A stretch of DNA of 64,000 nt, taken from the NCBI GenBank assembly GCA_009929485.1, contig SAAJ01000010.1:1-64000 (forward strand). The letters run 5' to 3'. The translations under genes were made by a program, and so were the position numbers. The notes beneath the pieces were generated by a model. It did not search any database, had not been told where the DNA came from, and was given only the letters and a program-made list of their open reading frames with translations. Within the stretch, counting starts at the first letter, position 1, and each line of letters opens with the position of its first letter. This DNA comes from Negativicutes bacterium. GTDB taxonomy: Bacteria > Bacillota > Negativicutes > Anaeromusales > Anaeromusaceae. Shown in pieces: positions 46,491 through 55,803 of the stretch.

Positions 46491-48398
46491 TTGCATTATC
46501 CGTTTCTTGATTCCATTCGCTCCCCCCGGGATATGAAAGGGTTTTCCTTACGGCAATTGGAAAAATTAGCCGTAGAAATTCGCCAGCTTCTGGTGGAAAC
46601 CGTTTCTCATACGGGCGGCCATTTGGCGCCTAACCTGGGCGTGGTAGAATTGACTTTGGCTTTGCATAAAGTGTTCGATACGCCTCATGACAAAATCGTC
46701 TGGGACGTAGGACATCAAGCATATGTCCATAAACTTTTAACAGGGCGGCGTGAGCAGTTTCATACGCTACGCCAAAAAGGCGGGCTCAGCGGCTTTCCCA
46801 AGCCTTGTGAAAGTCCCCACGACGCGTTTGGAACCGGGCATTCCAGCACGTCTATTTCGGCTGCCTTGGGGATGGCTTTGGCTCGGGACATGAACAAAGA
46901 AACCCACCAAGTTGTAGCCGTCATCGGTGACGGCTCTATGACCGGCGGGGAGTCCTTTGAGGCGTTAAACCATGCAGGACATCTCAAGACCAATATGATT
47001 GTTGTATTAAACGACAATGAAATGTCCATTGCCAAAAACGTAGGCGCTTTATCCTCCTATTTGGCAAAAATGCGGGTAGCTCCCACTTATACGCGGGTCA
47101 AGCAGGATGTCGAATTTTTGCTCAAACGCATTCCTGCCATCGGTGAGAGCATGCTGAAGACCGCGGAACGATTCAAGGACAGCGTCCGTTACATGCTGGT
47201 TCCGGGAATGCTTTTTGAAGAACTTGGGTTTACCTATTTAGGCCCTATAGACGGTCATGACCTGCCTCTTTTGATGGAAATGCTGGAAAAAGCCCGCGAT
47301 TTAGGGGGGCCTGTCCTTATTCATGCGCTAACGCAAAAGGGAAAAGGCTATGCGCCGGCGGAAAATCATGCAGACCGCTTTCACGGGGTCGGCCCTTTTT
47401 GCATTGATTCCGGCGAAGTGATCCATTGCGCCGGAGCGCCTTCCTATACAGAAGTGTTTGGCAATACTCTTGTCGAGTTGGCGCAGCAGGATAAGGCGAT
47501 TGTCGCCATTACAGCGGCCATGCCCGGGGGAACTGGCTTAAAGAGCTTCTCGCAAAAATATCCGGAGCGCTTCTTTGATGTAGGAATTGCCGAACAACAT
47601 GCCTTGACCTTAGCGGCTGGCATGGCTACGCAAGGAAAAAAACCGGTTGTAGCGCTGTACTCCACCTTTGCGCAGCGCGCTTATGATCAAATTCTTCACG
47701 ACGTCTGCCTGCAAAAATTGCCGGTAGTTCTGGCCTTAGACCGTGCAGGCTTGGTGGGGGAGGATGGCCCGACTCATCACGGCGTCTTTGACTATTCCTT
47801 TTTACGGCACATCCCGGACATATGCGTCATGGCGCCGAAAGACGAAGGCGAACTGCGTCAGATGCTTTATGCCGCTTTTCAATGGAATCGCACCGTTGCT
47901 TTGCGTTACCCTCGCGGCTGCGGTCTGGGCGCTTCCTTGAACAGGCCATTGGAACTAATGACGCTGGGGAAAGCGGAAGAGTTGGCTTTTGGCGAGGATG
48001 TCAGCATTTGGGCGGTTGGTACGATGGTAGCGCCAGCTGTAGAGGCAGCGCAAAAATTAGCTGCCGAAGGCATTCGAGCCGGTGTAGTTAACGCTCGCTT
48101 TGTAAAACCTTTGGACGAAAAATTGCTGACCCGCTTGGCCCAAGAATGCGGCCGCATTGTTACGGTAGAGGAAAATGCCTTAGCTGGCGGCTTTGGCAGC
48201 GCGGTTTTAGAATTTTTGGAACAGCAGGAACTCTACGATCTCCCTGTGCTGCGCCTGGGTATTCCTGATGCCTTTATTCCCCATGGCAAACGTCAGACGC
48301 TATTGCAGGAACTGGGTCTTGACGCTGCAGGCATTGCTGCAAAAGTGCGCAAGTTTGTTAAACAGGGAAAAGAATTGACGGAAGAAGGCCTTGCATGA
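46491..48398 (+). CDS. dxs: 1-deoxy-D-xylulose-5-phosphate synthase
   Basis: A 635-residue thiamine-diphosphate enzyme, first step of the MEP isoprenoid pathway. Motifs: [14 protein letters not shown], the ThDP-binding [18 protein letters not shown] and the transketolase-type [16 protein letters not shown]. The TTG at 46491 is best: it is 7 bases after AGAAGGGA and gives the family start with [12 protein letters not shown] further TTG at 46443 would add non-family residues. It overlaps tlyA by 4 bases. Confidence 0.95.
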   Translation: MHYPFLDSIRSPRDMKGFSLRQLEKLAVEIRQLLVETVSHTGGHLAPNLGVVELTLALHKVFDTPHDKIVWDVGHQAYVHKLLTGRREQFHTLRQKGGLSGFPKPCESPHDAFGTGHSSTSISAALGMALARDMNKETHQVVAVIGDGSMTGGESFEALNHAGHLKTNMIVVLNDNEMSIAKNVGALSSYLAKMRVAPTYTRVKQDVEFLLKRIPAIGESMLKTAERFKDSVRYMLVPGMLFEELGFTYLGPIDGHDLPLLMEMLEKARDLGGPVLIHALTQKGKGYAPAENHADRFHGVGPFCIDSGEVIHCAGAPSYTEVFGNTLVELAQQDKAIVAITAAMPGGTGLKSFSQKYPERFFDVGIAEQHALTLAAGMATQGKKPVVALYSTFAQRAYDQILHDVCLQKLPVVLALDRAGLVGEDGPTHHGVFDYSFLRHIPDICVMAPKDEGELRQMLYAAFQWNRTVALRYPRGCGLGASLNRPLELMTLGKAEELAFGEDVSIWAVGTMVAPAVEAAQKLAAEGIRAGVVNARFVKPLDEKLLTRLAQECGRIVTVEENALAGGFGSAVLEFLEQQELYDLPVLRLGIPDAFIPHGKRQTLLQELGLDAAGIAAKVRKFVKQGKELTEEGLA

Positions 48399-49207
48399 AG
48401 AAAGAACGTCTGGACGTTCTGCTGGTCACAAAGGGGCATTTCCCCAGCAGAGAACGCGCTCGAGCTGCGATTATGGCCGGCATGGTACTAGCAAATGAGC
48501 AAAAAATAGAAAAGCCAGGTACTACGGTACCTGAAGACGCCACAATTCGCATTCTTGGAGACTCCATCGGCTATGTCAGCCGCGGCGGACTTAAGCTGGA
48601 AAAAGCGTTGCAGCATTTTTCACTGGATCTCAGCGGTAAAGTCATGGCCGATGTCGGAGCTTCTACAGGCGGATTTACCGACTGCGCCTTAAAACGCGGC
48701 GCAGTCAAGGTATACGCCATAGATGTCGGCTATGGACAATTGGCTTGGTCGCTGCGTACTGATGAGCGCGTTGTCAATATGGAACGCACCAACGTCCGGA
48801 ATTTGGCAGCGGATTCGCTGGGAGAAAAGGTTGACTTTATTTCCATAGATGTCGCTTTTATTTCCCTTGATAAAGTACTGCCTGTGGTACGGCAGCTTTT
48901 AGCTTCGCCTCATGGTGAAGTAATCGCTTTAATTAAACCTCAGTTTGAAGCTGGCCGCGAGCATGTTGGCAAAAAAGGCGTTGTCCGTGATCCGGATATT
49001 CATAAGCAAGTGATTCAAAAGGTATTGCAAATAGCGAGGCAACTTGACTTTACCCCATTAGGCCTGACCTTTTCACCGATTAAAGGACCGGAAGGAAACA
49101 TCGAATATTTGCTGCACTTGGGAGTTTCCGAAGAAACGGCAGCGGAAGACGTAAATGTGGACGCCATTGTGCACGAGGCTCATACGCATTTAAAAGAAAC
49201 TCGCTAA
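48395..49207 (+). CDS. tlyA: TlyA-family rRNA 2'-O-methyltransferase (YqxC)
   Basis: A 270-residue protein: N-terminal S4 RNA-binding domain ([20 protein letters not shown]), then an RrmJ/FtsJ-like SAM methyltransferase domain with [14 protein letters not shown] and [17 protein letters not shown]. TlyA methylates the 2'-hydroxyl of cytidines in 16S and/or 23S rRNA in actinobacteria; the annotation hemolysin A for this family is a misnomer. The dxs-tlyA-nadK-argR-recN order is conserved in Firmicutes. Confidence 0.92.
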   Translation: MKKERLDVLLVTKGHFPSRERARAAIMAGMVLANEQKIEKPGTTVPEDATIRILGDSIGYVSRGGLKLEKALQHFSLDLSGKVMADVGASTGGFTDCALKRGAVKVYAIDVGYGQLAWSLRTDERVVNMERTNVRNLAADSLGEKVDFISIDVAFISLDKVLPVVRQLLASPHGEVIALIKPQFEAGREHVGKKGVVRDPDIHKQVIQKVLQIARQLDFTPLGLTFSPIKGPEGNIEYLLHLGVSEETAAEDVNVDAIVHEAHTHLKETR

Positions 49208-49219
49208 GGAGGCTGCGGC

Positions 49220-50086
49220 ATGCTGCGAATCGGTATATTCCCTAATAAAAATAAACCGTTAGCCAGAAACATTTTAAATACACTGTTGCAGCTGATCACA
49301 GAACGAGGCGGCCAAGGCCTGCTGCCGGAATCTTTAGGGACCGAATGGCTGGGAGACCAGGCTGCTTGCCCTGATGAAACTTTGCGAGAACAGATTGACG
49401 TGGCGATTACCCTGGGCGGCGACGGCACCTTGCTTAGCGTTTCCAGAAGGCTGGCTTGCAGCGGCATACCCATTTTGGGAATTAACCTGGGACAACTTGG
49501 CTTTCTGGCGGATGTAGAGGTAGCGGAGCTGACCCAAAGCATGGATTGCCTTTTTTCAGGCAACTATACGCTGCAACAGCGCATTATGGTGGAAGCATGG
49601 GTGGAACGGAGTACAGAGCGGGAGTTTCTTTCTTACGCTATGAATGAAGTAGTAGTAACCAAAAGCGGCTTTTCCCGTTTGATCGATCTAGAAATAGCTA
49701 TGAAATGCGAACCTGTGACCAAATTCTCCGCCGACGGCGTCATCGTCGCTACGCCAACAGGTTCCACCGGATATTCGCTCTCTGCAGGAGGCCCTATTGT
49801 ACATCCTGAACTGGATGTGCTGCTATTGACGCCAATCTGCTCAAATACGCTGCATGCAAGACCCTTTGTCATTCCCGGACATGAAGAGCTGTGCATCCGG
49901 GTTCCTGCGCCGCAAGGGGATATTTTGGTTACCGCCGACGGGCAAAACGGGTATCATGTACAGCCGGGAGAAGCCATCTGCATTCGTCGCGCTTCAGCCA
50001 AAACGCCATTTATTCGCTTGCCGGGAACCTCCTATTACGAGGCGTTGCGCCGCAAACTCTGGAGAAATTATGAAGATCGCGATTAA
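49220..50086 (+). CDS. nadK: NAD kinase
   Basis: A 288-residue ATP-NAD kinase with the diagnostic GGDGTLL, the MNEVVV segment and the ATPTGSTGYSLSAGGP motif. It makes NADP, needed by the reductive steps of the MEP pathway encoded nearby. AAGGAGG precedes the ATG. The C-terminal 17 bases overlap the start of mnmM in another frame. Confidence 0.95.
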   Translation: MLRIGIFPNKNKPLARNILNTLLQLITERGGQGLLPESLGTEWLGDQAACPDETLREQIDVAITLGGDGTLLSVSRRLACSGIPILGINLGQLGFLADVEVAELTQSMDCLFSGNYTLQQRIMVEAWVERSTEREFLSYAMNEVVVTKSGFSRLIDLEIAMKCEPVTKFSADGVIVATPTGSTGYSLSAGGPIVHPELDVLLLTPICSNTLHARPFVIPGHEELCIRVPAPQGDILVTADGQNGYHVQPGEAICIRRASAKTPFIRLPGTSYYEALRRKLWRNYEDRD

Positions 50087-50636
50087 CGGTCTTGCCATCT
50101 GGCAGTCCCTGTTTTTATCCAAACTTACTTCGGTTCGTTTGGCTGTAGACGCTACTGCCGGCAACGGCTATGACACGTTGTTCTTGGCCGCCCATACGCA
50201 GCCGGACTGCCGCATCTGGGCTTTGGACATTCAAGCACAGGCGCTGGAAAAAACAAAGACGCGTTTGACAGAAGCTCATTTTGAGGATAAAGTATTTTTT
50301 TGTCGCCACAGCCATGCGGATCTGCTGAAAGTCATTCCGGAACCGCCTGACTGTATCGTTTTTAATCTTGGCTATTTGCCGGGAGGCGACCATACTATGA
50401 CGACGCAAGCGGCTACCACGCTGCCGGCGTTGGGACAGGCGATGCAGCTGTTGCGCCCCGGCGGCTGGTGCAGCGTTATGATGTATCCAGGCCATGAAGC
50501 TGGCAAAATTGAACGGGAGCTTCTTCTTACCTGGGCGTCCTCCTTGGAGCGTACGACAGCCAGCGTTAGTCATTGGCATATGGTGAATCATCAAGAAGGC
50601 GCTCCAGAGCTGCTCTTGTTAGAAAAGCCTTGTTAG
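50070..50636 (+). CDS. mnmM: tRNA 5-aminomethyluridine methyltransferase MnmM (YtqB family)
   Basis: A 188-residue class I SAM methyltransferase with motif I VDATAGNGYDTLFLA, the acidic ALDIQ and NLGYLPGGDHTMTTQA. These match YtqB (rRNA_methylase, PF06962), now assigned as MnmM, which methylates nm5U34 to mnm5U34 in bacteria without the MnmC methyltransferase. Its C-terminal HMVNHQEGAPELLLLEKP is typical. GGAGAAATT precedes the ATG. It would work with MnmA (this window) on the same wobble uridine. Confidence 0.85.
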   Translation: MKIAINGLAIWQSLFLSKLTSVRLAVDATAGNGYDTLFLAAHTQPDCRIWALDIQAQALEKTKTRLTEAHFEDKVFFCRHSHADLLKVIPEPPDCIVFNLGYLPGGDHTMTTQAATTLPALGQAMQLLRPGGWCSVMMYPGHEAGKIERELLLTWASSLERTTASVSHWHMVNHQEGAPELLLLEKPC

Positions 50637-50648
50637 AATGAGAACGGC

Positions 50649-50789
50649 ACAGGAGTAGAGGGAGTAAAGTGAGTAAATAGAGGGTACGCCGAAGGTCCAT
50701 AATGGAACCTTCGGTTTTTAAATATACTCTTCATAGCCAGCTTTTCCGCGCCCTCCATCGTGCCCTCACTCTACTCCTTTTACTCCTGT
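50649..50789. repeat. GGAGTA-type repeat arranged as a long inverted repeat (copies 3 and 4)
   Basis: The left arm (50649-50673, starting ACAGGAGTAGAGGGAGTAAA) and the right arm (50765-50789) are inverted repeats matching at 22 of 25 positions. Between them lies a hairpin terminator and about 45 unremarkable bases. The right arm is identical over 20 bases, in reverse complement, to 31649-31668. The left arm continues with AGAGGGTACG, like the other two copies. This looks like a small non-autonomous repeat element or a REP-like sequence. Confidence 0.72.
50689..50719 (+). terminator. Terminator after mnmM
   Basis: CCGAAGGTCC pairs with GGAACCTTCGG (one bulged base) around a short loop and runs into TTTTT. 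It lies within the inverted repeat element. Confidence 0.88.
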
Positions 50790-50817
50790 AAAAAAGCCGT
50801 ACCCATCTGGCTTTTTT
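50790..50817. terminator. Bidirectional terminator-like hairpin upstream of argR
   Basis: AAAAAAGCC and GGCTTTTTT flank a ten-base loop, giving A and T runs on both sides so that it could act on either strand. It abuts the right arm of the repeat. Confidence 0.6.
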
Positions 50818-50872
50818 CTGTTCTCTGAGTTCCTTTTCTATTGAATAAACCATCACTGCCGCGCTCTTTTTC

Positions 50873-50901
50873 TGGATAAATATTCATTTATAAGGTACAC
50901 T
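50873..50901 (+). promoter_or_regulatory. ARG box (50873-50886) overlapping the argR promoter
   Basis: TGGATAAATATTCA differs at one position from the ArgR/AhrC half-palindrome consensus TGAATWWWWATTCA. It covers the -35-like TGGATA; a -10-like TACACT (50896-50901) lies 17 bases on. This supports negative autoregulation of argR by arginine-bound ArgR. A weaker second match starts at 50841. Confidence 0.6.
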
Positions 50902-50967
50902 ATAAGCAAAGAACGTTATTTTTGATTATTGGGGCTTCTTAAAGATGGAGAAAGAGGTGCAAGGGCA

Positions 50968-51417
50968 GTGAAAATATTACGTCATGCGAAAATCAAGGAA
51001 ATCGTTGAACAACAAGTAATCGAAACTCAAGAGGAGCTGGCGGAGTCTCTGCGCAGCCATGGCATCGAAGTAACGCAGGCTACGGTATCCCGGGATATTA
51101 AGGAACTGCGTCTGATCAAAGTCCCCACTGGCGATGGTCGTTATCGCTATGCCTACCCGATGGAACAAAGCTTGCTTTTTTCTCAATCCCGCATGGAGCG
51201 GATGTTTCGCGATTCCGTAGTAGCCATTGATTACAGCGAGAATATTATCGTTTTAAAAACCTTGCCAGGAGGCGGGCAAGCGGTAGCCGCCACCATCGAC
51301 CATGCTAAATGGCCGGAAGTTATCGGCACCGTAGCTGGCGATGACAACATTTTAGTAGTGGTTAAACCCGCGCAAGCGGCGCCGACTGTTGCGGATCGTT
51401 TCCGAGGACTTCTCTAG
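50968..51417 (+). CDS. argR: Arginine repressor ArgR (AhrC)
   Basis: A 149-residue protein: winged-helix DNA-binding domain with TQATVSRDIKELRLIKVP (residues 36-53) and a C-terminal hexamerisation and arginine-binding domain ending GDDNILVVVKPAQAAPTV. The GTG at 50968 gives the standard length; an upstream in-frame codon at 50929 would add an atypical leader. An ARG box sits in its promoter. recN follows 12 bp later, as in Bacillus (ahrC-recN). Confidence 0.95.
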   Translation: MKILRHAKIKEIVEQQVIETQEELAESLRSHGIEVTQATVSRDIKELRLIKVPTGDGRYRYAYPMEQSLLFSQSRMERMFRDSVVAIDYSENIIVLKTLPGGGQAVAATIDHAKWPEVIGTVAGDDNILVVVKPAQAAPTVADRFRGLL

Positions 51418-51429
51418 AGGTGTCTAAAG

Positions 51430-53115
51430 ATGTTAAAACGTTTAGGAGTTACTCAGTTTGCTATTATTGAACAAGCTTCCCTTTCTTTTACAACTGGCTT
51501 CAATGTACTCACAGGTGAGACAGGCGCCGGTAAATCCATCTTAATTGATGCCTTGAACGCCGTTTTAGGCGGCAGAGCCTCTTTGGAATGGGTCCGCCAA
51601 GGGGCCGACGCATTTCGCGTGGAAGCTGTTTTTTCTCAACCCTGGGGGGAAGAAGTGGAGTCCCTCTTAAAGGAACAAGAAATTCCTCATGACGAAGAAG
51701 AGCTTATTCTTGTGCGGCGCTACAGCACCTCCGGGAAAAGCCGCTCTTTAATCAATGGCTGTCAAGTTCCTTTAGCCGTATTGCGCCAACTGGGCCTGCT
51801 GCTGGCGGATATGCATGGACAGCATGAAAATCAAACGGTTCTTGACTCGGCCTTTCAAAGGTCCCTTTTGGATTCGTTTGCACCGGAAATGATGCAGCTT
51901 CTTGGTTCTTACAAGCAATTGTACGATCGTTGGACGGCTATGGCTGCAGAAAAAAGAAAATTGGCAGCCCAAGAGCAAGAACGGGAACAGCGTTTAGATC
52001 TCTTGCGCTGGCAACTTCAAGAAATCAGTCAGGCTGCCTTGCAAAAAGGTGAAGATCAAGAATTGGCGCAACAAGAAAAGCGCCTTGCTAATGCGGAAAA
52101 GTTGGCCGCTTCGTTGGAACGAGCGGTTTTACAGTTGAATGGAAACGAGGAAGAGACGCCTGGGGCTTTGGCGTTGCTGTATAAAACTCGCCAAGAATTG
52201 GAGCAAGTCAATCGTTTTGATGATTGTCAAGAACAATGCAAAGTTCTAGATGATTTTTTATACCAATTGGAAGATGTTTCTGCTGTATTGCGTGAGCGCT
52301 TAGAAGAAATAGAATACAACCCGCAAAAGCTGGCCAAAATACAAGAACGCCTTTCTTTGCTGCAAAAGTTCAAACGCAAATACGGTCCGGAATTGGAAGA
52401 CGTTTTAAACTATGCAGCCCAGGCGCAAGAAGAACTGGATTCCTTGCTTTCAGGGGAAGGCCGCTTAACGGAGCTAAGTCGCGAATGTGAGGCGGCACAG
52501 GAAGAAGCCTGGATGCAAGCGCGTCTGCTGCACGCAAAACGGCGGCAGGCAGCTCCTTTGTTGGAAGAAAATTTAGCGGCTCACTTGCAGGATCTTGGTA
52601 TGACGCCAACGCTGCAATTTGCTATTGATGAAACGTCAGAACTAGGACCGGACGGTTGTGATCGCGTGGAATTGTTGTTTTCGGCCAATGCGGGAGAAGC
52701 GCCAAAGGCCTTGCAAAAAATCGCCTCCGGCGGCGAGCTTTCGCGTTTGGCGCTTGCTATCAAATCAGTCGGCGCCGCTTGCAGCGGTACGCCAACTATG
52801 ATTTTTGACGAAATCGACAGCGGCCTTGGCGGCCGGGCGGCTCAGCAAGTGGCGGACAAGATTGCCGCCATCGCCCAGAACAAACAAGTGTTATGCATTA
52901 CTCACCTGCCGCAGTTGGCTCTTGTTGCCGACCGTCACATTCACCTGGTGAAAGAAATGGTGGACGGGCGCACGCAAACACGACCAGTCCGTTTGGAAGA
53001 ATTTGAACGTGTAAACGAATTGGCGCGCATGTTCTACGGAGATGCGGTAACGCCGGAGCTTCTTTCCGCTACAGCCCGCTTATTGGAACAATATCAGCAA
53101 CAGGATAAAAAATAA
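51430..53115 (+). CDS. recN: DNA repair protein RecN
   Basis: A 561-residue SMC-like protein: N-terminal Walker A GETGAGKSILIDALNAVLGG, two coiled-coil arms (about 150-370), the ABC signature IASGGELSRLALAIK and Walker B MIFDEIDSGLGG near the C-terminus. It gathers at double-strand breaks early in recombinational repair. It is in one transcript with argR and ends at a good terminator. No SOS box is apparent before recN itself. Confidence 0.96.
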   Translation: MLKRLGVTQFAIIEQASLSFTTGFNVLTGETGAGKSILIDALNAVLGGRASLEWVRQGADAFRVEAVFSQPWGEEVESLLKEQEIPHDEEELILVRRYSTSGKSRSLINGCQVPLAVLRQLGLLLADMHGQHENQTVLDSAFQRSLLDSFAPEMMQLLGSYKQLYDRWTAMAAEKRKLAAQEQEREQRLDLLRWQLQEISQAALQKGEDQELAQQEKRLANAEKLAASLERAVLQLNGNEEETPGALALLYKTRQELEQVNRFDDCQEQCKVLDDFLYQLEDVSAVLRERLEEIEYNPQKLAKIQERLSLLQKFKRKYGPELEDVLNYAAQAQEELDSLLSGEGRLTELSRECEAAQEEAWMQARLLHAKRRQAAPLLEENLAAHLQDLGMTPTLQFAIDETSELGPDGCDRVELLFSANAGEAPKALQKIASGGELSRLALAIKSVGAACSGTPTMIFDEIDSGLGGRAAQQVADKIAAIAQNKQVLCITHLPQLALVADRHIHLVKEMVDGRTQTRPVRLEEFERVNELARMFYGDAVTPELLSATARLLEQYQQQDKK

Positions 53116-53123
53116 GCATTTTC

Positions 53124-53151
53124 AGCTCCTGCATTATGCAGGAGCTTCTTT
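53124..53151 (+). terminator. Terminator after recN
   Basis: AGCTCCTGCA and TGCAGGAGCT form a perfect 10-bp stem with a three-base loop, followed by TCTTTC. Confidence 0.85.
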
Positions 53152-53219
53152 CAACAGGAAGAACTTTTATAGTTTGATAGGGAAACGTTTTTTAAGAGCA
53201 AGATAGAGGAGGAAAAACG

Positions 53220-53891
53220 ATGCAGGAAGAACAACGCATTCGTATTTTTATTGGAGAGTTCGGCAGCGGCAAAACCGAACTGGCTCTAAACTACAGCGCC
53301 TGGCTGCGCGAGCAAGGTTTGAAAACGGCTGTAGTCGATTTAGATGTAGTAAAGCCATATTTTCGCACCCGCGAAAGCCAACAATGGCTGATGCAAAAAG
53401 AGATTGAGCTGGTAGCGCCGGAAACGCGTTTTACTCACAGCGATTTGCCGATATTGCCGCCGCAATTTCAACGTGTAGCCGCTGATTCGTCCTATCAGGT
53501 TGTGGTTGACGTAGGCGGAGGCGATGCAGCCATTGCGTTGGGGCAATATCAGAAGATGCTGGAACAGCAAGGTTATGAGGCGTGGATGATCATTAATACG
53601 CGCCGTCCTTTTACACAGTCTGTTGCGGAGATTTGTCAGCGCTCCCAGGAAATTACCAACGTTGCTAAGCTGCAGCTTAGCGGCTTAGTATGTAATACCA
53701 ATCTGGGCGCGGAAACAACCTGGGCGGAAGTGGAAGAGGGGATCGCCCTTGTCGAACAAGCCGCCCAAGAATTATCTTTGCCTTTGCGCATGGTCGTTGT
53801 ACCCCAGTGGCTTGCGGAAAAAGCCGCTGCGTTGCCGCACCGCGTTTTTGTTTTGGAGCCGCAGACACGCTATCCTTGGATGGAAATTTAA
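53220..53891 (+). CDS. P-loop nucleotide-binding protein of unknown function (SIMIBI/MinD-like)
   Basis: A 223-residue protein with a Walker A loop IGEFGSGKTE (residues 11-20), a Walker A'-like VVDLDVVKPYFRTRE and a Walker B-like VVVDVGGGDAAIALGQY. This places it among deviant P-loop NTPases related to MinD/CobB. No transmembrane helix or signal is seen. Similar stand-alone proteins occur near ferredoxin-oxidoreductase genes in some anaerobes, but no such gene is nearby here, so no function is proposed. It is a one-gene unit between the recN terminator and the NUDIX gene. Confidence 0.75.
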   Translation: MQEEQRIRIFIGEFGSGKTELALNYSAWLREQGLKTAVVDLDVVKPYFRTRESQQWLMQKEIELVAPETRFTHSDLPILPPQFQRVAADSSYQVVVDVGGGDAAIALGQYQKMLEQQGYEAWMIINTRRPFTQSVAEICQRSQEITNVAKLQLSGLVCNTNLGAETTWAEVEEGIALVEQAAQELSLPLRMVVVPQWLAEKAAALPHRVFVLEPQTRYPWMEI

Positions 53892-53978
53892 TTTTAAGGA
53901 GTCTTTGCTTTACTCACAATTCACGCCAAAACGGCTCTGAGCTAAGCAGTAATGATTCAAGAGAAGAGGTTATTGTCG

Positions 53979-54518
53979 ATGAATTTAAGAGAAGAACAAA
54001 TTGCTTCTAAAAATGTTTTTGTCGGGCGCATGCTGCATGTGCAGGTAGATGATGTGCGTCTGCCGGACGGGAGGGAGGCTACGCGCGAATTGGTGCGGCA
54101 TCCCGGGGCGGCTGCGGTTGTACCGGTACTGCCGGACGGACGGATCGTACTGGTTCGACAGTTCCGTTATCCTTTAGGGCGGGAAACGCTGGAAATCCCG
54201 GCAGGCAAGCTGGAACCCGGGGAAGATCCTCAAGAATGCGTATTGCGTGAACTTCAAGAGGAAGCTGGCTATAAAGCGGAAGTCATCAAGCATCTTTCTA
54301 CGATTTGCACGGCTCCTGGTTTTACGGATGAAGTGATTCATCTCTATGAAGCCAGCCAATTACAGCCAAGCCAGCTGCAGCCGGATGATGATGAGTTCTT
54401 GCAGGTGCAGGTATTCACGCCGGAAGAAATAAGGAAGATGATTCATTCCGGTGAAATTGAAGACGCAAAAACCATCGTATCGCTGCTTCTTTATGGGGCT
54501 AACGGAGGGAGTCTATGA
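53979..54518 (+). CDS. nudF: NUDIX hydrolase, ADP-ribose pyrophosphatase type
   Basis: A 179-residue hydrolase with the complete Nudix box (about residues 76-98: G-x5-E-x7-REL-x-EE-x-GY). The substrate-recognition pattern before it, VRQFRYPLGRETLEIPAGK, is characteristic of ADP-ribose pyrophosphatases. Products are AMP and ribose-5-phosphate. The ATG at 53979 is preceded by AGAAGAGG. The stop overlaps the next gene. The order nudF-endoQ-xerD-deoB-pdp parallels Bacillus nudF-yqxK-xerD-drm-pupG. Confidence 0.93.
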   Translation: MNLREEQIASKNVFVGRMLHVQVDDVRLPDGREATRELVRHPGAAAVVPVLPDGRIVLVRQFRYPLGRETLEIPAGKLEPGEDPQECVLRELQEEAGYKAEVIKHLSTICTAPGFTDEVIHLYEASQLQPSQLQPDDDEFLQVQVFTPEEIRKMIHSGEIEDAKTIVSLLLYGANGGSL

Positions 54519-55687
54519 ATCCCATATACGGGGACTTGCATATTCATGTGGGAAAGGCGCAAGGACGCTGGGTTAAAATTCCTACCTCCAAGAACCTCAC
54601 CAGCGAAAATATTTTAGAAGAGGCTGCCCAGCGCAAAGGGCTGCAGCTAATCGGCATTGTCGATGTGCTCAGTCCCTGGGTGGATGCCGATTGGCAGCAG
54701 TTGCTGGACGAAGGACGTCTGCGGTTGCTTCCAGGAGGCGGCTATCGCTACGAGGAGGCGCTGACGCTGTTGCCGGGAGCGGAAATTGAAACAGCCGAAG
54801 CAGACGGCTCTTTGGCGCATACACTTTTATTTCTGCCAAGTCTCGCGGAAATTAGGCAATTGCGTAAACTCTTGACTTCTCATATACGCAATCTTCATCT
54901 TAGCTCCCAGAATGCGCATCTTTCTTTAACGCAACTTTTGGAGCTGACTCATCCCCTAGAGCCTATTGTCATTCCCGCCCATGTTTTTACGCCGCACAAA
55001 AGCCTTTTCGGCTGCTGCACGAATCGTCTAGCTCAGTTATTACCGGAAAAACAGCTTTCTTGGCTGGATGCCATTGAACTGGGCTTAAGCGCCGATACTT
55101 TTTTGGCGGATTGCCTGCAAGAATTGAGCGGTTACACATTTTTGAGTAATTCAGACGCACATTCTTTGGATAAAATTGCCAGAGAATATAATGTTTTTTC
55201 TTTAAGGCAAATCGATTTTTCGTGTTTTCGCCAGGCTTTGCGCCGCCAGGGAGAAAATAAACTCCTAGCCAACTACGGTCTGGATCCTCAGTTGGGTAAA
55301 TACTATCGCACCGTTTGCACTCAGTGCGGCGCCCTCTGGGAGGCAGGGCAGAGCCAATGCGCCTGCAGCTGCCAACGCAGCACCAGAGGCGTCTGGGAGC
55401 GTATCCAAGCGATTGCTGATTGGACGAAGCCGCAGCATCCCGAACATCGTCCGCCTTATTATCACCAGATCCCGCTTTCCTTTGTGCCGGGCTTGGGTCC
55501 AAAAACCAAAACACAGTTGCTTCGGGCGTTTGGCAGCGAAATGAAGGTATGCCACGAGTCCAGCCTACGGGAGCTGACTGCTGTGCTGGGAGAACGAAAA
55601 GCTAAAAACCTTTGGCAGGTGCTGCAACGGGAAGTAACGTTCGCCCAAGGAGGAGGCGGCTCTTATGGTCGCGTACATTTATCATAA
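54515..55687 (+). CDS. EndoQ-like PHP-domain endonuclease
   Basis: A 390-residue protein of the family once catalogued as TIGR00375 (YqxK). The N-terminal PHP domain has the metal ligands D7, H9 and H11 in GDLHIHVGK, plus PAHVFTPH and NSDAHSLDK. A four-cysteine zinc ribbon (CTQCGALWEAGQSQCACSC) follows at about 267-285, then a helix-hairpin-helix-like VPGLGPKTKTQLLRAFG. In Thermococcales and Bacillus pumilus, EndoQ cleaves DNA 5' to hypoxanthine, uracil, xanthine or abasic sites. It is translationally coupled to the NUDIX gene. The end of the gene shares no terminator with xerD. Confidence 0.85.
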   Translation: MNPIYGDLHIHVGKAQGRWVKIPTSKNLTSENILEEAAQRKGLQLIGIVDVLSPWVDADWQQLLDEGRLRLLPGGGYRYEEALTLLPGAEIETAEADGSLAHTLLFLPSLAEIRQLRKLLTSHIRNLHLSSQNAHLSLTQLLELTHPLEPIVIPAHVFTPHKSLFGCCTNRLAQLLPEKQLSWLDAIELGLSADTFLADCLQELSGYTFLSNSDAHSLDKIAREYNVFSLRQIDFSCFRQALRRQGENKLLANYGLDPQLGKYYRTVCTQCGALWEAGQSQCACSCQRSTRGVWERIQAIADWTKPQHPEHRPPYYHQIPLSFVPGLGPKTKTQLLRAFGSEMKVCHESSLRELTAVLGERKAKNLWQVLQREVTFAQGGGGSYGRVHLS

Positions 55688-55803
55688 ATTTAGAATTATG
55701 TAAAAGGATTTTTCTTACAAACAGAGAATATACATAATATTATAGCTTTTATGGTTTTTGATCCAAAGAGGCTCAGCAGAATAATGCGAAAAGGGTGGTG
55801 GCA

